64,000 nucleotides of DNA, from assembly GCA_964247055.1 (NCBI GenBank), contig OZ176055.1, forward strand, positions 7,874,001 to 7,938,000. Direction: 5' to 3'. The position numbers were made by a program, and so were the translations under genes. Shown here piece after piece: positions 34,916 through 46,577 of this stretch. Position 1 is the stretch's first letter. The number at the start of each line of letters is the position of its first letter. Below the pieces are notes generated by a model. The model ran no database searches and had not been told where the DNA came from. It saw only the letters and a program-made list of their open reading frames with translations. This stretch comes from Paragordius varius. Taxonomy: Eukaryota > Nematomorpha.

Positions 34916-37900
34916 TTATATTAAAGGATACCAAATGTTAACAAAATTATCATTAGGTCCGAGGACAATATCATCATAAAATGTTCTTTCTAACGTATCT
35001 TTAGGTGGTGTAAATGCATCCATTTGATTCATCATGTAAACTATGGATCGCAACTTTAATGTTTCATCTAACGATAATTTGCGTTTGGTTTGTTGATTTT
35101 CACCCTCATAAATTTTGTTCTGTTGATACTTGAGTAAGAGTGATTGTATAAATTGTACAAGGATAGAGTATTGTGGACTATCTCGTGAATGTGGTTTACA
35201 AATGTATAAATGATTACACGGTAATGAATAGAACTCACCGATGCCTGGGTCTAAAACAGAGGTAAATATACCATTTACAGTTTAAATTCACCTTTAAACA
35301 ATTCAAATTCACCCTCGAAAAAAACAATTATAAGTTTTCAAACTAATATAACTCATTATTATTATAAAATATATCTTTATGGCATAGTTTATTTTCATTA
35401 TTTTTATTTTAAACAAAATTTTATTTTTTAAAAATATATTAAAATATAAGTAATTTTTAATTTTAAAAACATATATTTTATTTGAGGGTGAATTTAAATT
35501 GTTCAAAGATGAATTTGAATTGGAGGGCGAATTTGAATTGTTCAAGGGTGAATTTGAATTTTAAATGGTATCTATAAAAAAAACCCAGTTTTGAAAATAT
35601 ATAACTTTTTTGTCTGTTTTATTGATTTTATTGAGCAAATTTTAAAATAAAAATAAATTTTAATTTTTAAAGTTTAATTATGGTGCGCCAAGATGAGTCA
35701 TTTAATACGATTTAAAAAAGTTTTAAAAGAAACTATATAGATAAAAATTTTATGAATTAGTTAAAAACCAAATAAAAAATTTTAAAAGGTATAAACTCTT
35801 AAGCATGCTCAATATAAAACATCACAGCATTTTTATAAATAATGATATATTTATAATAAAAAAACCTAAAATATAATAATTATAATATTTACTTGAGGAT
35901 TCCGTAGGTACAACCATTAATTTAATGTAGGAGTTAATGTTAATATTTTTAGTTTCTCCAAAACTTAGGCATGAAATTCCATTGTTTTGGACAACTTTAA
36001 CAAATTTTTCATTTAACTTTTTAAGTTCTGGGCAACCTAAATAAAAGAATAATTCTAAATTATAATAACATAACTTACATTTTAAAAGACAAAAATTTTT
36101 TAATTACAATATATTTGGGATCAATAGTAAAACTGGGATCAATAGTAAAACTAACCGTTATCAAAAAAGGAATGTAATCACGAGAAGGTTTTGTTTAAAA
36201 TTTCAAAGTTTAAAAAGTATATGGCTATCTTTATAGTTCAGTTTTAATGTTTTGCCTTTATACCTTAAATTTTTAGTGTAAAAAAGTCATTAAGAATTCA
36301 TGATATATATAAAAAATTTGCAAAAAAAGTGTGATAAATTTTACCCAAAATTAATTGTTGAACCTCTCGCGAAGGATAAAAGATAGGATGTGCTCTGCTA
36401 GTATATTTAGCTATAGGACTCCCCGCATGTGGTGTCGAATAAAACACAATACCCAAAGTATTATTTAGTAAAGTATTTTTATTGACATCAGTAGCGATTT
36501 GAGTTAACATGTGTTTAATTAGCAAACCTAATTTATTAAAAAAATTTTGATTATGTGATATGTTTTCATATTTATTAAGTTAAAAAATCTAAAAATTTTA
36601 AATGATATAGGAATGTTTTATCAAATGTGTTTAAGGTTAAAAAGGTAATTATATATATTTTTATCATAAAATTATTAATTAGATATAAAATACCTCCCAT
36701 TGAATGTGTAACAAATATTATAGGCCGATTTATCATTTCGTTTGAGGGATTCTAAAAATTTACATAATTGTAATAAACCATTTACATAAATTCACCTTTG
36801 AACAATTTAAATTCACTCTAAAAAACAATTATGTGTTTTCGAACTATTATAACTCATTATTAATATGAAATATATCTTTATGGCATAATTTATGATTTTC
36901 AGTATTATTTTAATTTAAAACATTTTTTTTTTAAAAAATACATAAAAATATAGGTAATTTTTAATCTTAAAAAACATATATATTTGAGGGTGAATTTAAG
37001 TCAAGGGTGAATTTGAATTTCGAGGGTGAATTTGAATTGTAATGGTATATTATATAAAAGAAAGAAATAAGTTTTATGACAAATTTATATGACAAAAAAT
37101 TGCAAAAACGTTACATTGAATATTGGTGTACGGGTCTGTACAATTTTCGTATAAATATCATGACTCCTGGCTTCTATGGTACGTTTATCCTCTTCGATAG
37201 GGAATTTAGGAGCCCATTCACTTAGGTAAGTTTCATAACTTACAAGCATAATCCGTAGATTGGGTATATCTTGGGCTAACCATTCCTTTATGCGCATTAT
37301 ATATATGAATTATAATGTGCCAAATTTAGGGTTAAAATTTTATTTTACATTTTATTTTTGATCTTTAATACTGCTTTCAGAATTAGAAATATTGAATTAA
37401 AAATTGAGTTTAGGCAGTCTAAATGTTTCTTAATTGCTTTATAAAATAATTATTTAAATATCAAAATGGTGAAAAATTTGGAAATCATAGAGTGACAAAT
37501 TTAGGGTAAGGAATTTAGGTTACATTTTATTTTTAATATTTAATACTGCTTTCAGGATTCGAAAAATTGAATTAAAAATTGAGTTTAGGCAGTCTAATTG
37601 TTGCATATTTGCCTTATAAAATAATTATTTAAATATCAAAATGGTGAAAAATTCGGAAATCATAGTGTGCCAAATTTAGGGTTAAGAATTTAGTTTACAT
37701 TTTATTTTTGATATTTAATACTGCTTGCTTTGAGAATTCGAAAAATTGAATTAGGTAGTCTAATTGTTACTTAATTGCCCTATAAAATAATTATTTTATA
37801 TATCAAAAGGGTGAAAAATTCAAAAATTAAAATATATAGTTAAATACATATATATATGAGCTTAGGTTCCATTATGTTTTGATATTTACAGAGTAAAACA

Positions 37901-40900
37901 TTTAAAATATAAACAAAAAAAAATCAAGAGTATTTATAAGAAATTGTGTAAAATTACTTATAATGCAAAATTACAGTCTTGTATCCTTTATTTTACTAAA
38001 AATTCTTTTTTTGCGTTAAATGGGTATAAATATTTGGTAAAGAATGAAAAACAAGAGCAGCTCTATGGTAATTCTAATACTTTTTTGATGAATATATGAT
38101 ATTGTTAATAGAGCTCTTGTTTTTTCCCCATTCTTTACCAAATATTAATAATGAAAATAAATAAATTTTTGATAAAATAAAGGATGCATGACTGTGAAAA
38201 ACATTTTATCATATCATATATGGCATATACTTTAGGCCAACAAATTTGTTTGATATGAGGTAAGGGTTTACGAGCATCCCTTAACCGTTCCACATCTATA
38301 ACGGATTGCGGTCTATCCGCTCTACGCCAAGTTTTAAATGGGTTTCCCATTAGCCCATGAATAAAGTAAATATCAGCAAAACGAGAAGCTAGGAATGTAT
38401 TGAATGATTTTTTCCTCTCCTCATTTGCTAAAATTGAATTTTGACATTTTTTTTCCTGGGAATAAGATTTTGACCGTAAAAATGGGTTAAATACTGCAAA
38501 TTTGGATGTGGTGGTGGTGAGTGCTTCATTCTCGAATAAAAAAACGCGTGAAAAATATATATGCTATAATACATTTTTTTTAATATCTATCTATCTATTT
38601 GGTTGCTTTTCACTATTTATAGAATGGAAAAAAAGTACACATCAATATTTAAAATGTATTTTTATTGGGAGAAAAATTCAAAAGAGTGTATTTAAAGATT
38701 AAATCTATTGTTACATAGAAAAAAACTAAAGATTTTAATTTTTTGATTAATGCCAACATCAGCAAATATAAAATTAAATCAAAATATTTTTGGTAAAATC
38801 TAACAACATTTCAAATTAAATGAATATAAAATACACCAAATATAAATTGAGATTATAAAAATTTTATATTTTATAATTATTTTCAATCAATTTAAAAATG
38901 TTGCTGATTAATAATTTGCCTATGTTTGCATCTAAACGCACCTATTAATTCAGCCTAATATATTGTCAAAAATATAATAAACCATTTACAGTTCAAATTC
39001 ACCCTTACACAATACAACTTCACCCTCCAACAATTCAAATTCACCCTAAAAATAAATTATGCGTTTTCGAAGTAATTAACTCATTATTAATATAAAATAT
39101 TATGGCATAGTTTATTATTTTTTCAGTATTATTTAAATTTAAACCAAAATTTTATTTTTTAAAAATATATTAAAATATAGGTAATTTTTTTTCTTAAAAA
39201 AACATAAATATTATTTAAGGGTGAATTTGAAATGTTCAAGGGTGAATTTGGATTGTAAATGGTATATAAAAAAGAACAAATATTTTTCCTTTTAGCCTTT
39301 CTTTATAATTCTATTTTTTCTGTATTATTAAATATATACTTGTTGAGTGGTTTTCTGTAATTCCGTCTCAACAGTTTCATTATTTATCAAAGATTTTGGC
39401 AGAACAAAAGATTTTACATAACTCATGATTTGACTAAATTTATTTTGTGAACTTTGAATGAGCGGATCTATGGGCTGAGATAAGGTTTGATGATTTGCTA
39501 AAAAATGACAAAAATTATATTATTATCCAATTTATGATTTATCAAAAAATATGGTTATGTATGAACTCATATTTTTTCTTTTTGAGTTTTTTCAATTTAG
39601 GCATAAATTGGATGTATACTTAAAGTTTATAAATATTTTCAAATAAATAAAATTTTAACAATTGCATATACTGTATAATAGTTTTTTATATAAATTACTT
39701 TAATTGGGGGGGTATAATTAAAATTTTGTTAAATTAAACTACATTTATATCATTAGCCAAGGTAAAAAGTCTTATATTAGTGCAAAAATACTGTTTAAGA
39801 TTATAAATTAATTTTGTAAAAAATAATGTTTTACAAAAATTACCAACCATAATATATAAAACACATATGAATTTATCAAAGCCCCATAAAAAACTATTTT
39901 TTTCATAAAACTCTATAAAAACATGTACATTTCTATGAAAAAAACTATTTTTTAATATCACAGAGTTAAAAAAACATTTAAATTATCTAAAAACACATAC
40001 ATTGTTGAAATAACGTATTTGCCATGGCTAATGATTCATCGTTAAGTTGGGTATGATATAGGGGCCAGCATTTATAAACACCGGGCGGGTAAACGAAACC
40101 CGTACGTCCCTGATCAAGGTTATGTAGAGCGCGGTAAGCTCTCAATGATAAACTTATACTCGGTGAATGGCTCCATCTATGTATAACACATAAAATATGT
40201 TTGTAAAATAATATTTATATAAACTATTTACAGTTCAAATTCACCCTCGAACAATTCAAATTCACTCTCGAACAATTTAAACCCTAAAAATAAATTTTGT
40301 GTTTTTTAAACTAATATGACTCATTATTAATATGAAATATATCTATATGGCATAGTTTATTATTTTTTCAGTATTTTAATTTTTATTTTTTTAAAATATA
40401 TAAAATTATTGGTAATTTTTAATCTTAAAAAACATATATTTTATTTGAGGGTGAATTTGAATTGTTCACGTATGAATTTGAAGTGTTTAAGGGTGAATTT
40501 AAATTGTAAATGGTATATACACAATTTTTCAGCAAAATAAAGATCATTTAAATCTAATTAACTAAAACCATTACCCATTGCGTTGTTGTTGGATAAAAAA
40601 AACCATTTATTTGTTAAAAAAACCGTTTATTTGTTAAAAATAGAGCATATGAGAAGGGGTGCTTAATATCGAGAAACAAATCTCCTTGTGAAATGGCGAC
40701 TATTATTTACATATTTATTGGCGTGACAAATAAGAAATTTTCCATCCAATATTGAAATAAATAATTGCGCATAAATAATATTATTATTATTTTAAAACAT
40801 GCATTCTGATAAATGGACAATGATTTTTTTCAAAGTGTCAACAATTATAATTGTTTTAAAATGTTTAAAATATAAAAACAAAGCCTAACACATTTGGACT

Positions 40901-43900
40901 AAAAAATAAATTGTGGTTTGACTGTAATATCTAATTCATCAGAATTAATGGTTAAAAAATATTTTAATATTATATTGAAAGCGACTAACTCAGCTAAAAT
41001 AGATAACCATCCCGAACGGTGTATATGAGAAGATAGATCTGGATACATACAAACATTCCCAATCAAATCAGCTATACGGCATTTTATATCGGCGTCATTT
41101 ACACTATCTACCCCATCTAAAATTAATGATGCAAAAAAAACATTTAAAACTTGTTTTGAATTATATGACATTTTTATCCATTTTCAAAATGATGATAATT
41201 GAAATGAGTTTATTGATTGATATAAATTGTTCAAACATAAATAATATCAATATTAACGATTATATATAATATATAGCAGGGGTATCCAACGCAAATGGCT
41301 TGAAGAGCCATATTTTCGACCTCAAGTGTCCGAAGAGCGACATTTGAATCTCAATATATATTAAGACATAAGTGTCAAATAAATTTGTTATATAAACATA
41401 TATACATGTGTGAGTTTCCTTATAAATATAACAAAATATGGAGATCATTATTATTAGCCTACCATTGCAATTAAAAGTCTCATCGTACTCTCCTATCCCG
41501 CAATTAATGGCTTTATGAAACGAAAACTTTAAAATGCCAGACAGACAATTGTGAATTTCGATTATTAATGCCCTATATTCTGGCTAATGAATATAAAGGA
41601 GATTGGATAATTGGCTTGATCTAAGTACAATAGGTTGCCATCTTCGTGGTGACTTAAGTTCTCTGTTTTCTCTTGTACCAACTATAATTAATCTTTAATC
41701 TTTAAATATAAATACAAACTCCTAACTTAGAGTGTTTACCCGTGTTCACTATGGGTGATGACTAATGAGTCTATAACAAAGACGAAATGCGTCTTAAACT
41801 ATGACACGTGGTAAACACTGTCATCTCAAAATTTTCGTTTCATAAAACCACCACTTGCTCGCCATAAGAAGTACTGACTTCCAATAGCAATTGTAGGCTA
41901 ATAATAATGATCTCTATATTGTGTTGTGTTAATATAAAGATGGCGCTTTCCGCAATATTTATAATATACTTTAGGGTTTAAATATATATTATCAAAATTG
42001 GCTGTGTGCAAAATTGGTTGTTTTACCTAAAAATATTTTAAATTATATTTCTTTTGTTATCCAATATATATCAAGGGATTTCATATACATCCTTATCGAC
42101 AGATTTTCATTGATTTTTCAATGTTATCTTAGTAATTTAAATTACACAATTTTTAATCTGAAATAATTAAAAAATAAACCATCGTCAGTACAGGGTAAAA
42201 CAAGAGTATCAATAGCAGTGTCCACAATTTAAGATTCCAGGTAAAAAATTCATATGGCTAGATTTATCACTAGACACGATCAAAAATATTAAATAATATT
42301 TTAGTAAAATAAAAAATTTATAACTTTGTTAAAAAATATATAAGTAATTTAATGTTAATACAAAAGTTAAACTTAAATTTTGGCGCACATTATACGGATT
42401 TTCATCAAGTATTTTTTATGTTACTAATATAAAGAGCTAAATTTAGTTGGATTTACTAAATTAACGTTTATTTTAAATCTATACATTAATATTGAGCCAA
42501 AATTTCCAAATAATATTTATTTAATATTATATATAGGTTTTATAATTTTTGATCAAGTATTATGCAAATAAATTGATTTTTTCCGAATATAACCATATAT
42601 GGAAAAAGTCAAAAAAATAATTTTCTACATTTACAATTTTTTTATCCTTATATTTTTGGGATGTATATGTCACAACGGTCATATTAAGCTAGGTGTGATA
42701 TCTTGAGAAAATTTGTTGCACACTGTGCTAATATGTGTTTAAACAAAAAAATACATGGACAAATAAAAACATAATTAAATTATATCTCCCATTGATGAAA
42801 GCACAAATATATGTTATATCACAATGGATTCTATGGGAGTTGATAAATTTTTTCACAGAAGACAAATTAAACTTACCCCACTTAAATTGGTGCTGTGTTT
42901 AGCATGCAATTTTTACATATATATATAAAAGACTATATAAGAAATATATGTATGGGTTATTGTATTAAATCCGACGTCTTACTATACAATAGTTTCATTT
43001 CACGCCTTGTTTCACAAGGATTTGCACATGAGTTTATTATTATATTTTGTGTGAACCCATATTTGGATTCCCAATCCAGATTATATTTTTTAATAACTTT
43101 TTTAGATTTATGCGTGTAGTTTATATTTTCTGACTTTATAATAATTTACTACATACATCCCGAGGGTAACAATCGCGTGGGTAGACCAACTTTTAACTGA
43201 ACAATAAATAATGAATTGAGTGTTGCCAACATTGATGATAAAGCCAGCTTCTATACCGATACAATGGGTCATTACACAAAAACGATACTCATCAAAAATG
43301 ATCTATAAAAATTAAGTATCAAATTTTCGAATACGTAATTTTTAAATCCAATAATATGGGTATTCCCATATTTATAATGGGACTGTGGTTTTCAGATATA
43401 CCATTTGCACTTTAGGAGTTTCCTTGAACACTTCATGTTGGTCCTTGAGCAATTTAAGTTGGTCCTTGAACACTTCAAGTTGGTCCTTGAACACTTCAAT
43501 TTGGTCCTTGAACATTTCAAGTTGATCCTTGAACATTTTAAGTTGGTCCTTAAACATTTCATTGGTGCTTAAAATTTGTAAATTTTGATTTAACCATAAT
43601 TTTTGCATTTATTTTTTATTTTATTATTTAATAACCTAATTTTCTTTATTTACTATATATTTATTCATTTAAAAATATAAATTTTTATTGAAAACCCACT
43701 TTTTTTGTTTCAAATTATTTTTTTTCGATCGAACCAAATTTTTAATAAAAACTTTAATTAATAACCCAGAAAACTTATATATTTCATTTCGTGTTAAAAT
43801 CTTATAAAAATCCAAAATTATTTTAGAAATTAATAAAGATATACAGTTTCTCAAAGATTAAAAGTTGATATCGATTAAAAATTTATGTTAAATAATAGAA

Positions 43901-46467
43901 ATTAGGTTAAAAACAATAAAATAAATAAATTATTTACGATTTGATTGATATAAGTTAAAAATAAAACAAAAAAGTCAAAGGACCAACTTAAACTGTTCAA
44001 GGACCAACTTGAACTGTTCAAGGACCAACTTAAACTGTTCAAGGACCAACCTGAACTGTTCAAAACTTGAAGTGTTCAAGGACACTCTTGAAGTGCAAAT
44101 GGTAAATATGACTTTTTTCACTAAATAATTAAGCAATTATTCTAAATAATTTCAGGCTGTTAAAAATAAATGAAATGAATGTAAGGATAAATAATAAAAA
44201 AATATTATAAAATATTTTATGTAAATCAATTAAATTTTTTACATTTAAAATTTTTTTTACATAGCCACTCAAAAATTAAACTTTTGCCATGAAACTATTT
44301 TTTTCAAATTTTCTTAAAAGAACCACTCAAAATCTTCAAAGAGCCACAAATTGCTCAGGAACCACCCGTTGAACACCCCTGATATATAGCCTACTTTTTG
44401 ATATTTTGCTTATAGGTTATATTTTTTCCAATTTCCAAATTAATTAATTTACTAATTTTACCTATTCTTTCGCTAATAGATTTTAGCTCATACAATGTAA
44501 TAAAAAAATTAAAATAAATCCTACCATTAGTGCTAGTTAATTGTTCATATACGGGCATTTTGGCTTCGTTAGAATTCGTAATAGTATTATTTAATTTTAA
44601 ACTATTGCTATTGTTATTATAATTTTGATTAACATTATCATTTTTGTTTAGAATGTTTTGCATGATTTGCAAACCCCGATTTTGGATAAATATGGAACAA
44701 TTCTCACGTCCTAAATCTGGAAATATATAATAAATTATAAAACATTGTTAAAAAGAAAAAAGTTGATGCAATCCATTGCTAATGTTAAAATATTTATAAA
44801 AAAAATTTATAAAAAAATACACTATTGAAATATGAAAAGTATTAATTTGTCAATACTGTATAAAATCTTTTCTTGTATTTATATCATCCTTTTAACTTTG
44901 TATTCAAAAATATTATATTTTGTCGGTTCCAATTAAATAAATCTAAGATTTATGAAATTTATAAAACTCAAACTAATAAGTGTAAAAAAACCTTTAGAAG
45001 AGGTGTGAATAAGTAGAGCTGATAATTGTTTCGCCTTCAAATTTATGGTATCATCTATGCCAGTTTTAACAATCGAGGCATCATAAACGCTCGGATCATG
45101 ATACAGGAAATCGGAATTGCCTTGAAACAGTGAAAAATCGCGGAAAACACTTAAAACCTCATCGGAATTGGGAGGTGGGAAATCTAAATTACAACATTAA
45201 AATATACGTAAAAAGGTAAAAAGTTTTTCCTATGTAAAAAAGTAAAGGTTAGCTATATATTCGATAGGAGTAATTTATTAAACCTACGTTACTTAAACCC
45301 ATATTTCAGACTGATTTTACGGGTTTTTTTTATAAAAAACGAGGAAATAAAAAATGGTTGATTTTTACTTTTAATATAACTCATCCACCTTCTAAAAATT
45401 ACTTTTATTGGTAAGTATAGTTAAAACTGTATCATATGAAAATTTATTGTAAATGTAAAATTCTAAACAAATTTGTTTAAATTTTGCAGACTTTTTACCT
45501 TATTTTTACCCGTGACATTTAGGAATATTTTAATATAGTAATTCCCTTAATATAAAATAATAATATAAAATTTAACTGTTAACTATAAAAATAATACTTA
45601 ACATGGCCCCCATAATATAGCATTTTACATTATTGTTTTTCTATAATGTACAACAAAAATTATTTATAAATGAAAAAAAAATTATCACACTCTCTAACAA
45701 GCCCGATAAATTTTCTGTGTCTTGTTCATAGAAAATGTTGGTTTTGTCGTCATTTGTGTCAAAACTTTTGAGCAAATTGTGAGTTGGTGGTTTTGTAAAA
45801 AGTCTGATATCAGAATCGTGAGAATAGTTGGCTAATATAATTTGGGATAAGAAATCGAGCGACTGTCTAACCTCTTGATATTGCCAATCTAATTAACACA
45901 GGAAAAAAAGATATTTATAATAAATAATATTTTAAATGAACAATAAAAATATGCGTGATAAAAAATAGATTTTATAAAACGTTTTATTCCTTAGAAATTA
46001 TTAATATAAATTAAATTAATTAGGAATCATAAAATGGATTATAAGTAAAACTGACACTAGCTTAAAATATTTTATCGGTCAAGATAATTCACTGCATTCT
46101 AATCTCTAAAAAAATTGTGACGCACATAAAGCAAAAACCTTGCCAATCATCTCCAATTTTTGCCAAACTTTTTATTCCCATGATCCTAATTTTGTAATCC
46201 TTGCTCCTAGTTAACTCCAATATAATGTAAGGGTCAAGACTTCTGGAATGAATGTAGGCAACAAACCGACCTAAAACACCTTAAAGACATAAAAATACCG
46301 ATTGGATTATAAAATTTAATGACATTTTTTATGTCAGTAATTGTCAAATTCTTGCAGGATTCAATAATTTTCTCATATTTCCCCGAAATTTGATGCGTAG
46401 CTAAAATTAAATATAGCCATACCTTTAGATAAATAATCGAAATATCGTAATTCTTTTTGATTATCAT
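34916..46467 (-). CDS. SERAC1: SERAC1-like serine active-site lipase domain protein
   Basis: Exons: 46299-46467 (or 46423-46471 plus 46299-46400, see the 22-nt intron), 46139-46270, 45691-45888, 44992-45183, 44525-44716, 40990-41149, 40001-40176, 39340-39497, 38231-38563, 37115-37285, 36694-36751, 36345-36527, 35893-36036, 34916-35250. Both versions stay in frame (866 or 860 aa; human 654). The middle resembles the human armadillo-like region (IGNVCMYPDLSSHIHRSGW, RALHNLD). The C-terminal half has the hydrolase landmarks DIYFIHGLMGNPFKTWR, CWPK..WLAQDIPNLRI, the nucleophile motif THSMGG, IVFYSTPHAGSPIAKYTS and the late histidine CNHLYICKP. SERAC1 works at mitochondria-ER contacts in phosphatidylglycerol remodelling; that role is carried over from the family. 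Extra length comes from Asn-rich inserts. The acceptor of the 38231-38563 exon could instead be at 38530. Introns hold one hAT, five MITEs and a tandem repeat. Confidence 0.9.
35269..35570. mobile_element. MITE, family 1, in SERAC1 intron
   Basis: TACCATTTACAGTTTAAATT at the left, inverse at the right, TA-flanked; two units left, about four right. It starts 19 bases from a SERAC1 exon edge, inside the acceptor-proximal part of the intron. Confidence 0.8.
36775..37047. mobile_element. MITE, family 1, in SERAC1 intron
   Basis: AACCATTTACATAAATTCAC on the left, GAATTTGAATTGTAATGGTA on the right. It lies 24 bases from the exon that encodes the catalytic serine. Confidence 0.75.
37318..37840. repeat. 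Three tandem copies of a ~177-bp repeat in a SERAC1 intron
   Basis: The phrase AAATTTAGGGT recurs near 37321, 37498 and 37674, and each copy continues with TTTAATACTGCTTTCAG, TTAGGCAGTCTAA and TATCAAAATGGTGAAAAAT. The third copy is shortened. Spacing is 176-177 bp. It lies between the exons ending in CWPK and starting EWLAQD. Confidence 0.85.
37970..38194. mobile_element. Hairpin MITE in SERAC1 intron
   Basis: Same family as the copy at 7167: TTACAGTCTTGTATCCTTTA on the left, TAAAGGATGCATGACTGTGA on the right, long internal pairing. The right end is 36 bases from the splice donor of the HGLMG exon. Confidence 0.8.
38979..39264. mobile_element. MITE, family 1, in SERAC1 intron
   Basis: AACCATTTACAGTTCAAATT on the left; GGATTGTAAATGGTA on the right; three 21-bp units left and two right. 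Confidence 0.8.
40220..40515. mobile_element. MITE, family 1, in SERAC1 intron
   Basis: AACTATTTACAGTTCAAATT on the left; AAATTGTAAATGGTA on the right; three units on each side. It begins about 40 bases upstream of a SERAC1 exon. Confidence 0.8.
41436..41926. mobile_element. TIR element nested in the hAT
   Basis: ATGGAGATCATTATTATTAG with CCTACCATTGCAATT on the left and the inverse ending AATGATCTCTATAT on the right; about 490 bp, inverted ends of about 35 bp. I cannot assign the superfamily. Confidence 0.7.
43399..44104. mobile_element. MITE, 21-bp-repeat family 2, copy 2, nested in the hAT
   Basis: TACCATTTGCACTTTAGGAG on the left and GAAGTGCAAATGGTA on the right, TA-flanked. Seven to eight 21-bp units (TTGGTCCTTGAACACTTCAA core) lie on the left and four to five inverted units on the right. 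The heptad-repeat frame across it (FKDQLEV) is produced by the 21-bp period. Confidence 0.85.
46271..46298 (-). other. Ultra-short intron, 28 nt (SERAC1)
   Basis: Donor GTATTT, acceptor GTTTTAG. Removal joins FYNPI to GRFVAYIHSRS in frame. Confidence 0.75.
46401..46422 (-). other. Candidate 22-nt intron that switches the SERAC1 N-terminus
   Basis: Donor GTATGG, acceptor ATTTTAG. If removed, the start at 46471 gives MNDNQKELRYFDYLSKATHQ. If retained, the start at 46467 gives a hydrophobic N-terminus (ISIIYLKVWLYLILATHQ) that runs into the same frame. The sequence alone does not decide which is used. Confidence 0.45.
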
Positions 46468-46471
46468 TCAT

Positions 46472-46577
46472 ACTATAGTGTATATATCAATATTTAAGCC
46501 ATGAATATTTTTTTGAACCAATAAATTGAATAATAAAAAATACAGATGAGATCATGAGTGCTATTGATAGTTAGCTG
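46472..46577. promoter_or_regulatory. Head-to-head intergenic region, SERAC1 and the + strand gene
   Basis: Only about 106 bp separates the two candidate start codons, so the promoters must overlap or be shared. AG-ended acceptor-like sites sit directly before both ATGs (CACTATAG-T-ATG on the minus strand; GATAGTTAG-CTG-ATG on the plus strand). Confidence 0.5.

Larger units (their letters stand above)
41277..44381. mobile_element. hAT element with perfect 8-bp duplication in SERAC1 intron
   Basis: Termini CAGGGGTATCCAACG and the inverse of CAGGGGTGTTCAACG, with ATATATAG repeated exactly on both sides (41269-41276, 44382-44389). Just inside, AGAGCCAT/AGAGCGAC phrases repeat at both ends. No intact transposase frame is visible, so it is non-autonomous or decayed. 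It holds two other elements (41436-41926 and 43399-44104); without them about 1.9 kb remains. It accounts for nearly all of a 3.4-kb intron that was about 260 bp before insertion. Confidence 0.88.

Noticed and set aside
43372-43608. Open frame with FKDQLEV heptads that looks like a coiled coil
   Set aside because: Same cause: 21-bp repeats of the family 2 MITE. No start context, splice sites or neighbour exons support it.
46423-46471. Treating the SERAC1 region as two genes, one ending before the hAT and one starting with MSYNSKQV at 41171
   Set aside because: Exon phases and order match human SERAC1 across the hAT, and the frame before 41149 is intron; the MSYNSKQV start is a chance ATG.
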